Below are positions 1 to 8,594 of a DNA stretch of 64,000 nt, in pieces. The stretch is from Limnohabitans sp. Bal53 (GTDB lineage Bacteria; Pseudomonadota; Gammaproteobacteria; Burkholderiales; Burkholderiaceae_C). The stretch is taken from contig NZ_NESH01000002.1 of the NCBI RefSeq assembly GCF_003063355.1, positions 372,001-436,000 of the forward strand, in the 5' to 3' direction. Every line of letters starts with the position of its first letter. Position 1 is the stretch's first letter. Both the position numbers and the translations under genes were made by a program. The notes under the pieces were generated by a model. It ran no database searches. It had not been told where the DNA came from and was given only the letters and a program-made list of their open reading frames with translations.

Positions 1-1030
1 GCCATTGGCAGAAGTCGGCTTCGCTCAGGTGTTTTTCGGGCACTTTCAGATCCGACATGTCCACGCACTGGAAGTAGGTGCCTTCGCCAGGCAGCAGCTT
101 GAACGAGGTTTGCGCCAAGCCTTGGCGGAACAGGTCGCGTTTGCGCTGGTAAAAGGCGGGTAGCTCCAAATAGGGCGTGGGGTCTGCCATGTAGCGGGCC
201 AGGGCGTGTTGCATGGGGGTGTTGACGGTGAACACCATGAATTGGTGCACCTTGCGCAGCTCGGCTGTGTATTCGGCGGGGGCGGCCACCGTGCCGACTT
301 TCCACCCGGTCACATGGTAGGTTTTGCCAAAGCTGGAGACGATGAATGCGCGTGCGGCCAGGCCCTCAAATTGGGCGGCGCTCCAGTGCTGCAGCGGTGC
401 GTAGACCATGTGTTCATAGACTTCGTCGCTGATCAGCACCACGTTGGTGGGCATCAGGATCTCTTGCAGGGTCAGCATTTCCTCGCGGCTCCAGACCATG
501 CCGCTGGGGTTGTGCGGGGTGTTGATCAGGATGGCGCGGGTGCGCGGGCCGATGGCGGCGCGGATGCGGTCGAAGTCGGGCCTGAAGCTGCCGGGGGTCA
601 GGGGCACCCGCACCACGCGGCCACCGGCCAGCTCGATGTTTGGCACATAGCTGTCGTAGCAGGGTTCGAGCACGATGACCTCGTCGCCCGGGTGCACGAT
701 GGCCAGGATGATCGCCAAAATGGCCTGCGTGGCCCCGGCGGTGACGGTGATTTCAGTGTTGGCGTTGTAACGGCGACCGTACAGGGCTTCGATTTTGGCG
801 GCCACGGCTTCGCGCAACGGTGCCACGCCAGGCATGGGCGGGTATTGGTTGAGGCCTTCGCGCATGGCGTCGTTCACCAAGTCGGTCAGGCGGGGGGCGC
901 ATGGAAAGTCCGGAAAGCCTTGGCCGAGATTGACGGCTTTTTTCTCAGCGGCCAGGGCCGACATGACGGTGAAGATGGTGGTGCCCATGTTGGGCGCCTT
1001 GGAGACGAGGGCAGGGGGGGTGGCGTTCAT
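1..1030 (-). CDS. PLP-dependent aminotransferase, methionine aminotransferase-like (partial, C-terminus cut)
   Basis: Fold-type I aminotransferase of the YbdL/kynurenine aminotransferase-like group, which transfers the amino group of methionine or aromatic amino acids to a 2-oxo acid in the cytoplasm. From the ATG at 1030 the frame stays open for 343 codons to the left edge, so the last part is missing. Visible are the substrate-site start NLGQGFPDF, the NTPHNPSG motif, the SDEVYEH motif and the PLP-lysine context SSFGKTYHVTGWKVG with the lysine near residue 236. It lies 21 bp downstream of the cysB-type regulator on the same strand, so it may be co-transcribed with it. A role in methionine salvage would fit, but the exact substrate is inferred. 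Confidence 0.88.
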   Translation of the reverse strand, partial: MNATPPALVSKAPNMGTTIFTVMSALAAEKKAVNLGQGFPDFPCAPRLTDLVNDAMREGLNQYPPMPGVAPLREAVAAKIEALYGRRYNANTEITVTAGATQAILAIILAIVHPGDEVIVLEPCYDSYVPNIELAGGRVVRVPLTPGSFRPDFDRIRAAIGPRTRAILINTPHNPSGMVWSREEMLTLQEILMPTNVVLISDEVYEHMVYAPLQHWSAAQFEGLAARAFIVSSFGKTYHVTGWKVGTVAAPAEYTAELRKVHQFMVFTVNTPMQHALARYMADPTPYLELPAFYQRKRDLFRQGLAQTSFKLLPGEGTYFQCVDMSDLKVPEKHLSEADFCQW

Positions 1031-1051
1031 GTGCAAGAGAAGAAGCAGGGT

Positions 1052-1993
1052 TCAGAGTTCGTAATCGGTGACGTGGCCGGTCATGGCGCGGGCAATCAGG
1101 GGTGCGGTGAGGCGGTCGCTCAGCAGTTCTGCAAACTGGTAAACAAACTGGCGCAAATAAGCCCCGCGCTTGAAGGCTACGCGGGCCACGTTCATGCCCA
1201 GGAGTTGACCCAAGGGGCGAACAGCCAGATCTTTGACCGGGTCGTCTTGCACCGCCATTTCGGCCACGATGCCAATGCCCAGCCCCAAGCGCACATAGGT
1301 CTTGATGACGTCCGAGTCGATGGCTTCGAGGGCGATGCGGGGGGTGATTTTCTTGGCCGCAAAGGCTTGGTCAATGCGGCTGCGACCCGTGAACGAAGGG
1401 TGGTAAGTGATGAGCGGTTCGTTGGCGATGTCTTCGAGCGAGAGGTGGCTTTTGCTGGCCAGTGGGTGGTCCAGTGGCAGCACCAGCACGTGTTGCCATT
1501 CGTAGCAGGGCAGGGTCACCAGGTCTTCGTAGGCTGACAGGGATTCGGTGGCAATGCCAATCTCGGCGGTGTCGTCGAGCAGCATTTTGGCCACTTGATC
1601 TGGCGCACCCTGGTGCAAGCTGATGTTGACCTTGGGGTATTTGTCCCGCAGTTTGGCCACAGGCACAGGCAGCACATATCGGGCCTGGGTGTGGGTGGTG
1701 GCGATGGACAGGGTGCCACTGTCTTGAGCGCTGTATTGCTCGCCAATTTTTTTCAGATTGCCCACTTCCCGCAGGATCAGCTCGATGCTGTGCAGCACAT
1801 GCTGGCCCGGCTCGGTGATGCGTTTGAGCCGCTTGCCGTGACGGGCAAAGATTTCAATGCCCAGCTCTTCTTCGAGTTCGATGATGGCCTTGGACACGCC
1901 GGGCTGCGAGGTGTGCAGGGCCTTAGCGGTTTCAGTCAGGTTGAGGTTGCGGCGGGCGGCTTCTTGGACAAAGCGAAATTGGTGTAGGTTCAT
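1052..1993 (-). CDS. cysB: LysR-family transcriptional regulator, CysB/Cbl type
   Basis: LysR-type regulator of 313 residues. The N-terminal winged helix (about 1-60) begins MNLHQFRFVQEAARRNLNLT and contains the HTH core ALHTSQPGVSKAI. The rest is the periplasmic-binding-like effector domain, including TTHTQARYVLPVP, typical of CysB, which senses N-acetylserine and activates sulfate assimilation genes. It follows cbiX (sirohydrochlorin chelatase), and siroheme is the cofactor of sulfite reductase, so the neighbours agree with a sulfur role. The 35-bp gap upstream is A+T-rich and could hold its own promoter. CysB versus the paralogue Cbl cannot be decided here. Confidence 0.9.
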   Translation of the reverse strand: MNLHQFRFVQEAARRNLNLTETAKALHTSQPGVSKAIIELEEELGIEIFARHGKRLKRITEPGQHVLHSIELILREVGNLKKIGEQYSAQDSGTLSIATTHTQARYVLPVPVAKLRDKYPKVNISLHQGAPDQVAKMLLDDTAEIGIATESLSAYEDLVTLPCYEWQHVLVLPLDHPLASKSHLSLEDIANEPLITYHPSFTGRSRIDQAFAAKKITPRIALEAIDSDVIKTYVRLGLGIGIVAEMAVQDDPVKDLAVRPLGQLLGMNVARVAFKRGAYLRQFVYQFAELLSDRLTAPLIARAMTGHVTDYEL

Positions 1994-2028
1994 ATGCTTA
2001 AAGCTATATAGATGAACCCAATTATGCT

Positions 2029-2424
2029 TTATGTGTCTAGTTGGGCCGTGCCAGCCGCGATATCGGCCATGAGGGCGGTCATGGCTGGGTGTTCGCCAAT
2101 GGCTGGCAAAAGCTCAAACGACATTTGCGGGTAAGCCTCGGTCAGACCATGCACCAGCTCAGGCAAGTCTTCGCGCGCATGACGGCCCACGCCCAAAAAC
2201 ATGGGCACGATGCGCACATGGGCTACGCCTTGTTTCATCAATGCCTCCACGGTGCTGGGCAGGTCAGGCTCGGTCAGCTCCAAAAATGCCACGGCCACGG
2301 GCAGGTCTGGGTGTTGCGAGCGCATGCGCTCGGCGACGGCGTCGATGGGCAAGCGCCACAACGGATCGCGCGAGCCGTGGGCGAACAAAATCACGCCGCT
2401 GGCTGAAGTCATGGGCTTTGTCAT
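2029..2424 (-). CDS. cbiX: Sirohydrochlorin chelatase, CbiX family (small form)
   Basis: A 131-residue single-domain CbiX-type chelatase, which inserts Fe2+ (siroheme) or Co2+ into sirohydrochlorin in the cytoplasm. Seen: the N-terminal VILFAHGSRDP with the metal-binding histidine, and MFLGVGRHAREDLPEL with the second histidine region. The ATG at 2424 overlaps the lptG stop as ATGA, which supports this start over the Met four codons later. The length matches the short CbiX forms. Because cysB follows, an iron-chelating siroheme role is more likely than cobalamin synthesis (inference). Confidence 0.87.
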   Translation of the reverse strand: MTKPMTSASGVILFAHGSRDPLWRLPIDAVAERMRSQHPDLPVAVAFLELTEPDLPSTVEALMKQGVAHVRIVPMFLGVGRHAREDLPELVHGLTEAYPQMSFELLPAIGEHPAMTALMADIAAGTAQLDT

Positions 2425-3527
2425 CGTCTTAAAACCATCCACCAAAAGGCCGCCAAAGAAACGGCGCTGTAAATGAGCGCAGGTGCGGCCGAGGTCAGCA
2501 GGGGCTGCCAGTTTTGCAAATTGCCCACGAAACTGAACACGTTGTTGAGCAGAGAAAAACTGATGCCCGCGAGCACTCCCGCAAAAACGTGTCCAGCGAT
2601 CTGGCCAGAGCGGAAGTGCAAATAAGCAAAGGGCAGAGCCAGCACCAACATGACCAGGCAGCTCAAGGGGTAGAACACTTTGCGCCAGAACTCGATTTCG
2701 TAACGTTGGGCATTTTGGTTGTTGGCCGACAGGTGGCGCATGTAGGCGAACAACTCCCAAGTGCTCATGCGGTCGGGACTGAGCAAGGCGGCGGCGACCA
2801 TGTCGGCACTGATGCCGGTGGGCCAGGATTTGTTGGCAAGCTTGCTGGCGCTGAACTGCGCTGGTTTGGTGGTGCTGGGCAAGAGGATGGATTTTTCTTC
2901 CACCTCGCTCAGCTCCCACTGCCCTGGCTGAATCTGGGCTTGTTTGGCTGTGGTGATGCTCAGCAATTGACCTTTGTCGTTGAAGGCGTGGATGCGCACG
3001 TCCTGCATTTTGCGGATGCCGTCAAAGCGGCGCACGTTCACCGCGTATTGCTGGCTTGCTTGTTTTTCGCGCAGCCAAGCGCCGGTTTGGCCGGTCGTCA
3101 GTTGTCCCAAAAAGGGGGCTTTGAGTTGTTGGGCTTGGCGCTCGGCCCAGGGTGCGGCGTAGTCCCCAAAAAAGAAAGTCATGCCGACAAAGACCAGGCC
3201 GAGCCGAAGCAAAGATGACAAAGCCATCCAGGGTTCCAGCCCGCCCGTGCGCAAGATGGTGAATTCCGAGCTTTGCGCCAATCTGGCCATCACAAAAATG
3301 CTGCCGATGAGCACGGAAATCGGCAGCAGTTCGTAAATGTGATCCGGTGTCTTCAGGGCAACAAAAAGCAGCGCGTGCTGCAGTTCGTAACCCTGAGCGG
3401 CCAATCGCGACAGGTTCTGGAGTTCGTCGACCAGGTCAAAAAACAGGAACAAGGCCAAAAAGCCCAAGGCCACAAACACGACGGCGCGGATGATTTCACC
3501 GTACAGGAGATGCCGCACTGTTTTCAT
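2421..3527 (-). CDS. lptG: LPS export ABC transporter permease LptG
   Basis: Inner-membrane permease of the LptB2FG transporter that extracts lipopolysaccharide and passes it to LptC. The 368-residue protein starts MKTVRHLLYGEIIRAVVFVALG and shows the family layout: transmembrane segments at the N-terminus, a periplasmic beta-jellyroll (about residues 130-260), then more transmembrane helices after EIEFWRKVFYPLSCLVM. The motif LAQSSEFTILRTGG is typical of LptF/LptG. The start at 3527 overlaps the lptF stop as ATGA and the stop overlaps cbiX in the same way, so all three are probably translationally coupled. Confidence 0.93.
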   Translation of the reverse strand: MKTVRHLLYGEIIRAVVFVALGFLALFLFFDLVDELQNLSRLAAQGYELQHALLFVALKTPDHIYELLPISVLIGSIFVMARLAQSSEFTILRTGGLEPWMALSSLLRLGLVFVGMTFFFGDYAAPWAERQAQQLKAPFLGQLTTGQTGAWLREKQASQQYAVNVRRFDGIRKMQDVRIHAFNDKGQLLSITTAKQAQIQPGQWELSEVEEKSILLPSTTKPAQFSASKLANKSWPTGISADMVAAALLSPDRMSTWELFAYMRHLSANNQNAQRYEIEFWRKVFYPLSCLVMLVLALPFAYLHFRSGQIAGHVFAGVLAGISFSLLNNVFSFVGNLQNWQPLLTSAAPALIYSAVSLAAFWWMVLRR

Positions 3528-4633
3528 CGGTTCACTCCATTTGCAGGTGCTGCAGCCGGTATCAAGTAACGCCATGACCAGTTGATGTGGCGCAAGCGCA
3601 GCCAAACCAGAGCGAGCGCTAAAACACCCCCATGCAGCAGCAGCATGTAAGGCAGGGCACCCATGCGCCCTGAACTGATCCAGCTTTGTCCCAAGGTCAG
3701 CAAGTTGTAATAGGCCACAAACACAAACAGAGCCAGCACCAGGTGGTAGCTGCGCCCCACACGCGGGTTGACCGCAGACAGGGCCAACGCCAACAAAACC
3801 ATGTTGATGGCCGTGAATAACAACCCTACACGCCAAGACAATTCGGCCAGGTTGGCTGGGGTGGGCTGTTCGAGCAGTTGCCAGGTGTAGGTTTGGCGGG
3901 TGTTGCGTACTGAGGCGGCGCTCACCACGTTGGCGTCGATCAGCAGTTGGTAACGGTCAAATTGCGTCAGCCGGGTTTCGCCTGTGTCCAGTCGGCTGAG
4001 CCATTGTTGACCGTTTTCAAGAAACAAAAATCTGTCGTTGCCCACAAACTCCACCCGGCCACGCGAGGCCGTTGTCACACTTTCGGTTTGAGCGTCACGG
4101 CTAGCAACAAACACATTGTTGCCCGTGCGCTCGCCTGGACTGTCCTTGTCAATGAAGAACACCCGGTTTCCTCCGGCTGATTCCTGAAATTGGCCAGGGG
4201 CGATGCGTTCGACATCGTTGCGCTCTTCATAACGTTGGCGCAGGTCCTGAACTTGTTGGTTGCTCCACGGCCAGACTATCAAGGCCAACAGGGCGATGAC
4301 CAGCAAGATCGGCCAGGCAAAACGAAACAGCGGTGAGATGAATTGAGCCAGGCCCTGTCCACTGCCAAACCAGATCACCATTTCACTTTCGCTGTACATG
4401 CGCGACAAGGTGGCCACGCAGGCAATAAACAGGCTCAAGGTGATGATGGTGGTCATCTGCCCCAAAACATGAAAACCCATGATCAGCATCACCTCAGAAG
4501 GGTTGACACTGCCTCTGCTGGCTTGCCCCAAAGTGCGGATCAAGATGATCGTCATCACAATGGTCACCAATATCACCAGCGCCGCGCCAAAATTGCGCGC
4601 AAGGTCTTTACGTAAAGAAGAATGGAATAACAT
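3524..4633 (-). CDS. lptF: LPS export ABC transporter permease LptF
   Basis: Partner permease of LptG, 369 residues from MLFHSSLRKDLARNFGAALV. This start is preferred to an in-frame codon 14 residues upstream because LptF proteins begin in this way. Transmembrane helices flank a periplasmic domain (about 125-260, with GNRVFFIDKDS and ASRDAQTESV). A C-terminal group contains SAVNPRVGRSYHLVLAL. It is divergent from pepA with only 24 bp between starts, the same lptF/pepA head-to-head order known in many proteobacteria. Any promoter must overlap the pepA or lptF coding start. Confidence 0.93.
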   Translation of the reverse strand: MLFHSSLRKDLARNFGAALVILVTIVMTIILIRTLGQASRGSVNPSEVMLIMGFHVLGQMTTIITLSLFIACVATLSRMYSESEMVIWFGSGQGLAQFISPLFRFAWPILLVIALLALIVWPWSNQQVQDLRQRYEERNDVERIAPGQFQESAGGNRVFFIDKDSPGERTGNNVFVASRDAQTESVTTASRGRVEFVGNDRFLFLENGQQWLSRLDTGETRLTQFDRYQLLIDANVVSAASVRNTRQTYTWQLLEQPTPANLAELSWRVGLLFTAINMVLLALALSAVNPRVGRSYHLVLALFVFVAYYNLLTLGQSWISSGRMGALPYMLLLHGGVLALALVWLRLRHINWSWRYLIPAAAPANGVNR

Positions 4634-4657
4634 TGGCAAAACAGGAAAACCCGGATT

Positions 4658-6190
4658 ATGAACTTCGAATTTCAAAAGCTCTCACTCTCTCATGCCATGA
4701 CCGCTACGGTGGACGCTTTGGTGGTGCTTTGGCCCAGCCAGGTGCAGCCCGACTCCAAAGCCGTGGAGCCGGTCACCCGCTTGGTGGCCCAGGCCATCGC
4801 CCATGGTGACTTCGATCTCAAGGCCGGGGCCGTTTTGTCTTTGTACAGCCAGCCCGGCATCGCCACTCGGCACGTCGTGGTGGTCTGCAGCGCGGACAAC
4901 CTGCCTGGACAGATTCGCAGCGCCATGCAAGCCGCTTGGGGTGCACTCAAGGCGAGCAAGATCAAGCGTCTGGGTGTGCATGTGGTGGGAGAAACTTCTG
5001 CCCAAGCCTTGCAAATGGCGCTCAGCAGCCTAGCCGACGCCAGCTACAGCTACACCACCACTTTGAGCAAGCCCAAAGCCCGCTCGCTCAAACAGGTGCT
5101 CGTCAGCAGCACGCACGACAGCGTCGAACTGCGCCAATCGGTGATCCACGCCCAAGCCTTGGTGGCAGGGGTTGAGCTGGCCAAGGAATGGGCCAACCGC
5201 CCGGCCAATCACGCCACGCCCACGCTCTTGGCCGAGACGGCCAAGAGCATCGCTTCGGGTCGCGCCTTCAAATGCGAGGTGCTGGGCCCCAAGGAAGTGG
5301 CCAAGCTGGGCATGGGCGCATTCATGGCCGTCGCCCAAGGTTCGGCAGAGCCTTTGCGCTTCATCGTCATGCGCTACAACGGGGCTTCGTCTTCTCAGGC
5401 GCCGGTGGTGCTGGTGGGCAAGGGCATCACCTTTGACACCGGCGGTATTTCCATCAAGCCTGCGGCTGAAATGGACGAGATGAAATACGACATGGGTGGC
5501 GCAGCCAGTGTGCTGGGTGTGTTCAAAGCGCTCGGTGAGCTCAAGCCCGCCATCAATGTGATCGGTTTGATTCCTGCCACCGAAAACATGCCCGACGGCT
5601 TGGCTGTGAAGCCTGGAGATGTGGTCACCAGCATGAGCGGCCAAACCATTGAAATCTTGAACACCGATGCCGAGGGCCGTCTGGTGCTGTGCGACGCGCT
5701 GACCTATGCCGAGCGCTTCAAGCCCAAAGCGGTGATCGACATCGCCACCTTGACAGGGGCTTGTGTGATCGCGCTGGGGGCCGTGCGCACGGGGTTGTTT
5801 TCGAGCGACGACACCCTGGCCATTCAACTTCAGCAAGCCGGTGAGACCTCGGGCGACACGTGCTGGCGCATGCCTTTGGATGACGACTACGCCGAAGGCC
5901 TGAAGTCACGCTTTGCCGATGTGGCCAACGTGGCGGGGCGTGCTGCTGGTTCGGTCACAGCAGCCAAGTTTTTACAGCGCTTTACCAAGAGCTTCACTTG
6001 GGCGCATCTGGACATCGCCGGTACAGCCTGGCGCGGTGGTGCAGCCAAGGGGGCCACGGGCCGCCCTGTGGGATTGTTGCTGCAGTATCTGATGAGTACT
6101 GCTCAAGCACCTGCGGCGTCAAAACCCGACACCCAACCCCAAGCCGCTGACAAAACCAAGCCCAAGGCCCGTGCTGCGAGCAAGGATTGA
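4658..6190 (+). CDS. pepA: Leucyl aminopeptidase (M17 family)
   Basis: Cytosolic di-metal aminopeptidase that removes N-terminal residues from peptides; homologues also bind DNA. At 510 residues it has the variable N-terminal domain and the catalytic C-terminal domain with KGITFDTGGISIKP and the M17 signature NTDAEGRL, which supply zinc ligands and the active site. The last 30 or so residues form a low-complexity Ala/Lys/Pro tail that is not part of the catalytic fold. It is divergent from lptF, and holC follows 31 bp downstream, the usual pepA-holC pairing. Confidence 0.95.
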   Translation: MNFEFQKLSLSHAMTATVDALVVLWPSQVQPDSKAVEPVTRLVAQAIAHGDFDLKAGAVLSLYSQPGIATRHVVVVCSADNLPGQIRSAMQAAWGALKASKIKRLGVHVVGETSAQALQMALSSLADASYSYTTTLSKPKARSLKQVLVSSTHDSVELRQSVIHAQALVAGVELAKEWANRPANHATPTLLAETAKSIASGRAFKCEVLGPKEVAKLGMGAFMAVAQGSAEPLRFIVMRYNGASSSQAPVVLVGKGITFDTGGISIKPAAEMDEMKYDMGGAASVLGVFKALGELKPAINVIGLIPATENMPDGLAVKPGDVVTSMSGQTIEILNTDAEGRLVLCDALTYAERFKPKAVIDIATLTGACVIALGAVRTGLFSSDDTLAIQLQQAGETSGDTCWRMPLDDDYAEGLKSRFADVANVAGRAAGSVTAAKFLQRFTKSFTWAHLDIAGTAWRGGAAKGATGRPVGLLLQYLMSTAQAPAASKPDTQPQAADKTKPKARAASKD

Positions 6191-6221
6191 TCAGCAGGTC
6201 TGCTCCAATCACCATGTGCCC

Positions 6222-6656
6222 ATGACCCGCATCGAGTTTCATTTCAACACCAGCGAGCGGCTGCTTCACACCTGCCGCTTGTTGAGAAAAGCGCGTGCAC
6301 AGGCTTTGCGCATCGTGGTGGTGGGTGCGCCCTCTACGCTCAAGCAACTCGATGCCGAGTTGTGGCGCTTTCAGGATGTATCCTTTTTGGCGCATTGCAC
6401 GGCGCAAGACCCCCCTGAAGTGCAGCGCGCCTCCCCGGTGGCACTCGGGTCGGATCCACACGCCTGGGGCATCGATGAAGTCTTGCTGAACCTGGGTGAT
6501 GAGGTGCCTGAAGGCTTTGAGCGCTTTGACCGTCTGATCGAAATTGTTTCAAGTGACGACCACGGCAGAGCCCAGGCGCGCGTGCGATGGAAGCACTACA
6601 AAAGCCTCGGCTATGAACTTCTTCAACACGATTTGTCCAAGGCGACCGACCCATGA
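6222..6656 (+). CDS. holC: DNA polymerase III subunit chi
   Basis: Clamp-loader accessory protein that links single-strand binding protein to the tau subunit through psi. It has 144 residues from MTRIEFHFNTSERLLHTCRLL and contains the family features RIVVVGAPSTLKQLDAELW (near residue 35) and LLNLGDEVPEGFERFDRLIEIV. An in-frame upstream codon would overlap pepA and lacks family similarity, so the ATG at 6222 is used. The end overlaps the next small gene as ATGA. Confidence 0.92.
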   Translation: MTRIEFHFNTSERLLHTCRLLRKARAQALRIVVVGAPSTLKQLDAELWRFQDVSFLAHCTAQDPPEVQRASPVALGSDPHAWGIDEVLLNLGDEVPEGFERFDRLIEIVSSDDHGRAQARVRWKHYKSLGYELLQHDLSKATDP

Positions 6657-6922
6657 CCCCCAACTCACCCTTGTTGACGGGTCACACAGTGACACCGGAC
6701 TCCATACCTACTTTGACTCAAGACATGTCATTGAACGATGTACCCAAGGGTGTGTCTTTGGCCTTGGATGCACGAGCCGAAGAGAAACGGGCCTTGATGG
6801 CCTTGTCGGAGGAGCTGGTTCAGAACCTTCGTCCTGAAATTGAGCGATTGACATCCGATTTGGTGCAAAGAACCCTCCAAGGTGTGTGGGAAAAGCGCGC
6901 CAAAACCCATTTGGACTTGTAG
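6653..6922 (+). CDS. Small conserved-looking protein downstream of holC
   Basis: An 89-residue protein, probably translationally coupled to holC (ATGA). The first 45 residues are polar and low in structure signals. The second half, SEELVQNLRPEIERLTSDLVQRTLQGVWEKRAK, is a charged amphipathic helix. Burkholderiales often carry a short protein with a similar helical C-terminus after holC (recollection, not checked here). There is no signal peptide or known domain, so its function is unknown. Confidence 0.65.
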   Translation: MTPNSPLLTGHTVTPDSIPTLTQDMSLNDVPKGVSLALDARAEEKRALMALSEELVQNLRPEIERLTSDLVQRTLQGVWEKRAKTHLDL

Positions 6923-7034
6923 GCCAGATCCACCTAATTCCATTGATTTTGGTTTTCCCTTAGTCACAAAAGGGTGTTTTTGCAGTATCTTTACGGCTTG
7001 CTTGATTGAAGCAAATTTATTCTTCGGAGTTCCT

Positions 7035-8201
7035 ATGAAATTTTCTGGTTCACGTTCTTTGACCGTGGTGTCTGTTGCTGTTGCAGCAGTGGTTTTGGCC
7101 GCTTGCGGCAAAAAAGAAGTTGCATCGACCGATCTGGTCGTCAAAATCGGTCACGTGGGTCCTGTCAGTGGTGCCATTGCTCACCTGGGCAAGGACAATG
7201 AAAACGGTGCCCGCATGGCCATCGAAGAGCTGAACGCCGCTGGTTTGAAGATTGGCGACAAAACTGCCAAGTTCGAGTTGTTGGCTGAAGACGACGCAGC
7301 CGATCCCAAGCAGGGCACAGCCGCTGCGCAAAAACTGGTTGACGCTAAAGTCAACGGCGTGATCGGTCACTTGAACTCGGGCACCACCATCCCAGCCTCG
7401 CAGCTGTACAACGGCGCTGGCATCCCCCAGATCTCGCCTTCTGCCACCAACCCCAAGTACACCCGTCAAGGTTATGCGGGTGCTTTCCGCGTGGTGGCTG
7501 ACGACGTGCACCTGGGCGGCACGCTCGGCAAGTACGCTGTTGAAACCCTCAAGGGTCAAAACATCGCCGTGATCGACGACCGTACCGCTTACGGCCAAGG
7601 CGTGGCTGAAGAGTTCAAGAAAGCTGTTGCAGCTGCTGGCGGTAACGTGGTCGGCCACGAATTCACCACCGACAAAGCTTCTGACTTCAATGCCATCTTG
7701 ACCACCCTGAAGGCCAAGAAGCCCGACGTGGTGTTCTTCGGTGGCATGGACGCTGTGGCTGGTCCAATGTTGCGTCAGATGAAATCATTGGGCATCAATG
7801 CCAAGTTCATGGGCGGCGACGGCATCTGCACCAGCGAGTTGGCCAAGCTGGCAGGCGATGCCATGAAAGACGAAGGCGTGATCTGCGCTGAAGCCGGTGG
7901 TGTTGAAGGCGAACAGAAAGTTGGTATGGACAAGTTCCGTGCAGACTTTAAAGCCAAGTACAACGCCGATGTGCAGGTCTATGCCCCTTACGTCTATGAC
8001 GCCGTCAAAGTCATGGCCACAGCCATGGTCAATGCCGGCTCTTCTGACCCCGCCAAGTACCTGCCTGCTTTGAAGAGCATCACCTACAAAGGTGTGACTG
8101 GTGACATCGCTTTCGACGAAAAAGGCGACATCAAGAACGGCGCTTTGACCTTGTACACCTACAAAGGTGGTCAGCGTTCACAGATCGCTGTGGTTCGCTG
8201 A
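7035..8201 (+). CDS. Branched-chain amino acid ABC transporter substrate-binding lipoprotein (LivK-like)
   Basis: Type I periplasmic binding protein of 388 residues that would deliver a branched-chain or related amino acid to a Liv-type importer. The N-terminus is a signal sequence with lipobox VLAAC (Cys24), so it is predicted to be membrane-anchored. The mature part begins VVKIGHVGPVSGAIAHLGKDNENGA, typical of LivJ/LivK, with the SATNPKYTRQGY and DDRTAYGQGVAEEF motifs. The start follows a CGGAG ribosome-binding site. No permease or ATPase gene is adjacent, so it works with components elsewhere. A strong terminator follows, suggesting it is transcribed alone. Confidence 0.9.
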   Translation: MKFSGSRSLTVVSVAVAAVVLAACGKKEVASTDLVVKIGHVGPVSGAIAHLGKDNENGARMAIEELNAAGLKIGDKTAKFELLAEDDAADPKQGTAAAQKLVDAKVNGVIGHLNSGTTIPASQLYNGAGIPQISPSATNPKYTRQGYAGAFRVVADDVHLGGTLGKYAVETLKGQNIAVIDDRTAYGQGVAEEFKKAVAAAGGNVVGHEFTTDKASDFNAILTTLKAKKPDVVFFGGMDAVAGPMLRQMKSLGINAKFMGGDGICTSELAKLAGDAMKDEGVICAEAGGVEGEQKVGMDKFRADFKAKYNADVQVYAPYVYDAVKVMATAMVNAGSSDPAKYLPALKSITYKGVTGDIAFDEKGDIKNGALTLYTYKGGQRSQIAVVR

Positions 8202-8207
8202 TCTGTT

Positions 8208-8235
8208 GGCCCTCCTGATCGGGAGGGCCTTCTTT
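8208..8235 (+). terminator. Rho-independent terminator of the LivK-like gene
   Basis: An 8-bp G+C-rich stem (GGCCCTCC / GGAGGGCC) with a 6-nt loop is followed by TTCTTT, seven bases after the stop codon. Confidence 0.85.
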
Positions 8236-8271
8236 CAAGGGCAATAAAACTGCACTTGAAATACACAGACG

Positions 8272-8303
8272 AAAAAAAGCCTGCACATGTGCAGGCTTTT
8301 TTT
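8272..8303. terminator. Perfectly palindromic bidirectional terminator between the LivK-like gene and tRNA-Ser
   Basis: A stem GCCTGCACATGTGCAGGC flanked by seven A on the left and seven T on the right makes a perfect palindrome, so it works in either direction. On the minus strand it lies just 3' of tRNA-Ser and probably ends that transcript; on the plus strand it would back up the terminator at 8208. Confidence 0.85.
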
Positions 8304-8307
8304 GTTT

Positions 8308-8398
8308 TGGCGGAGCAGGCGGGATTCGAACCCGCGGTGGGCTATTAACCCACACACGCTTTCCAGGCGTGCGACTTAAACCACTCATCCACCGCTCC
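8308..8398 (-). tRNA. tRNA-Ser (anticodon GGA)
   Basis: Read on the minus strand, the gene runs from GGAGCGG at 8398 to an encoded CCA at 8310-8308. The acceptor stem GGAGCGG pairs with CTGCTCC (one G-U), the discriminator is G, and the T arm has GGTTCGAATCC. The anticodon loop CTGGAAA gives anticodon GGA, reading UCC/UCU serine codons. A long variable arm, typical of class II serine tRNAs, lies between the anticodon and T arms. Confidence 0.96.
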
Positions 8399-8594
8399 GA
8401 AGCCGCAGATTGTAACAGTGGAAAAACGTGTTTTCCGACTGTTCGCGCAAATCTTCTCGTGGTTTGCAGGCCCAACGGGACTGAGATTTTTTTGAATTTC
8501 TGATTTGTGTCACTCAAGGTGCACTTTTTGTCCTTAAACTTCGCCACTGCCGACAAACCCTTTGATCCCTCTTTGGCGCACAGCCCTTAAGCCC

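Noticed and set aside
2421..3836. Longer lptG start inside lptF
   Set aside because: The extra 100 or so codons have no membrane pattern; the ATGA overlap at 3527 and the typical MKTVRHLLYGE start fix the gene.
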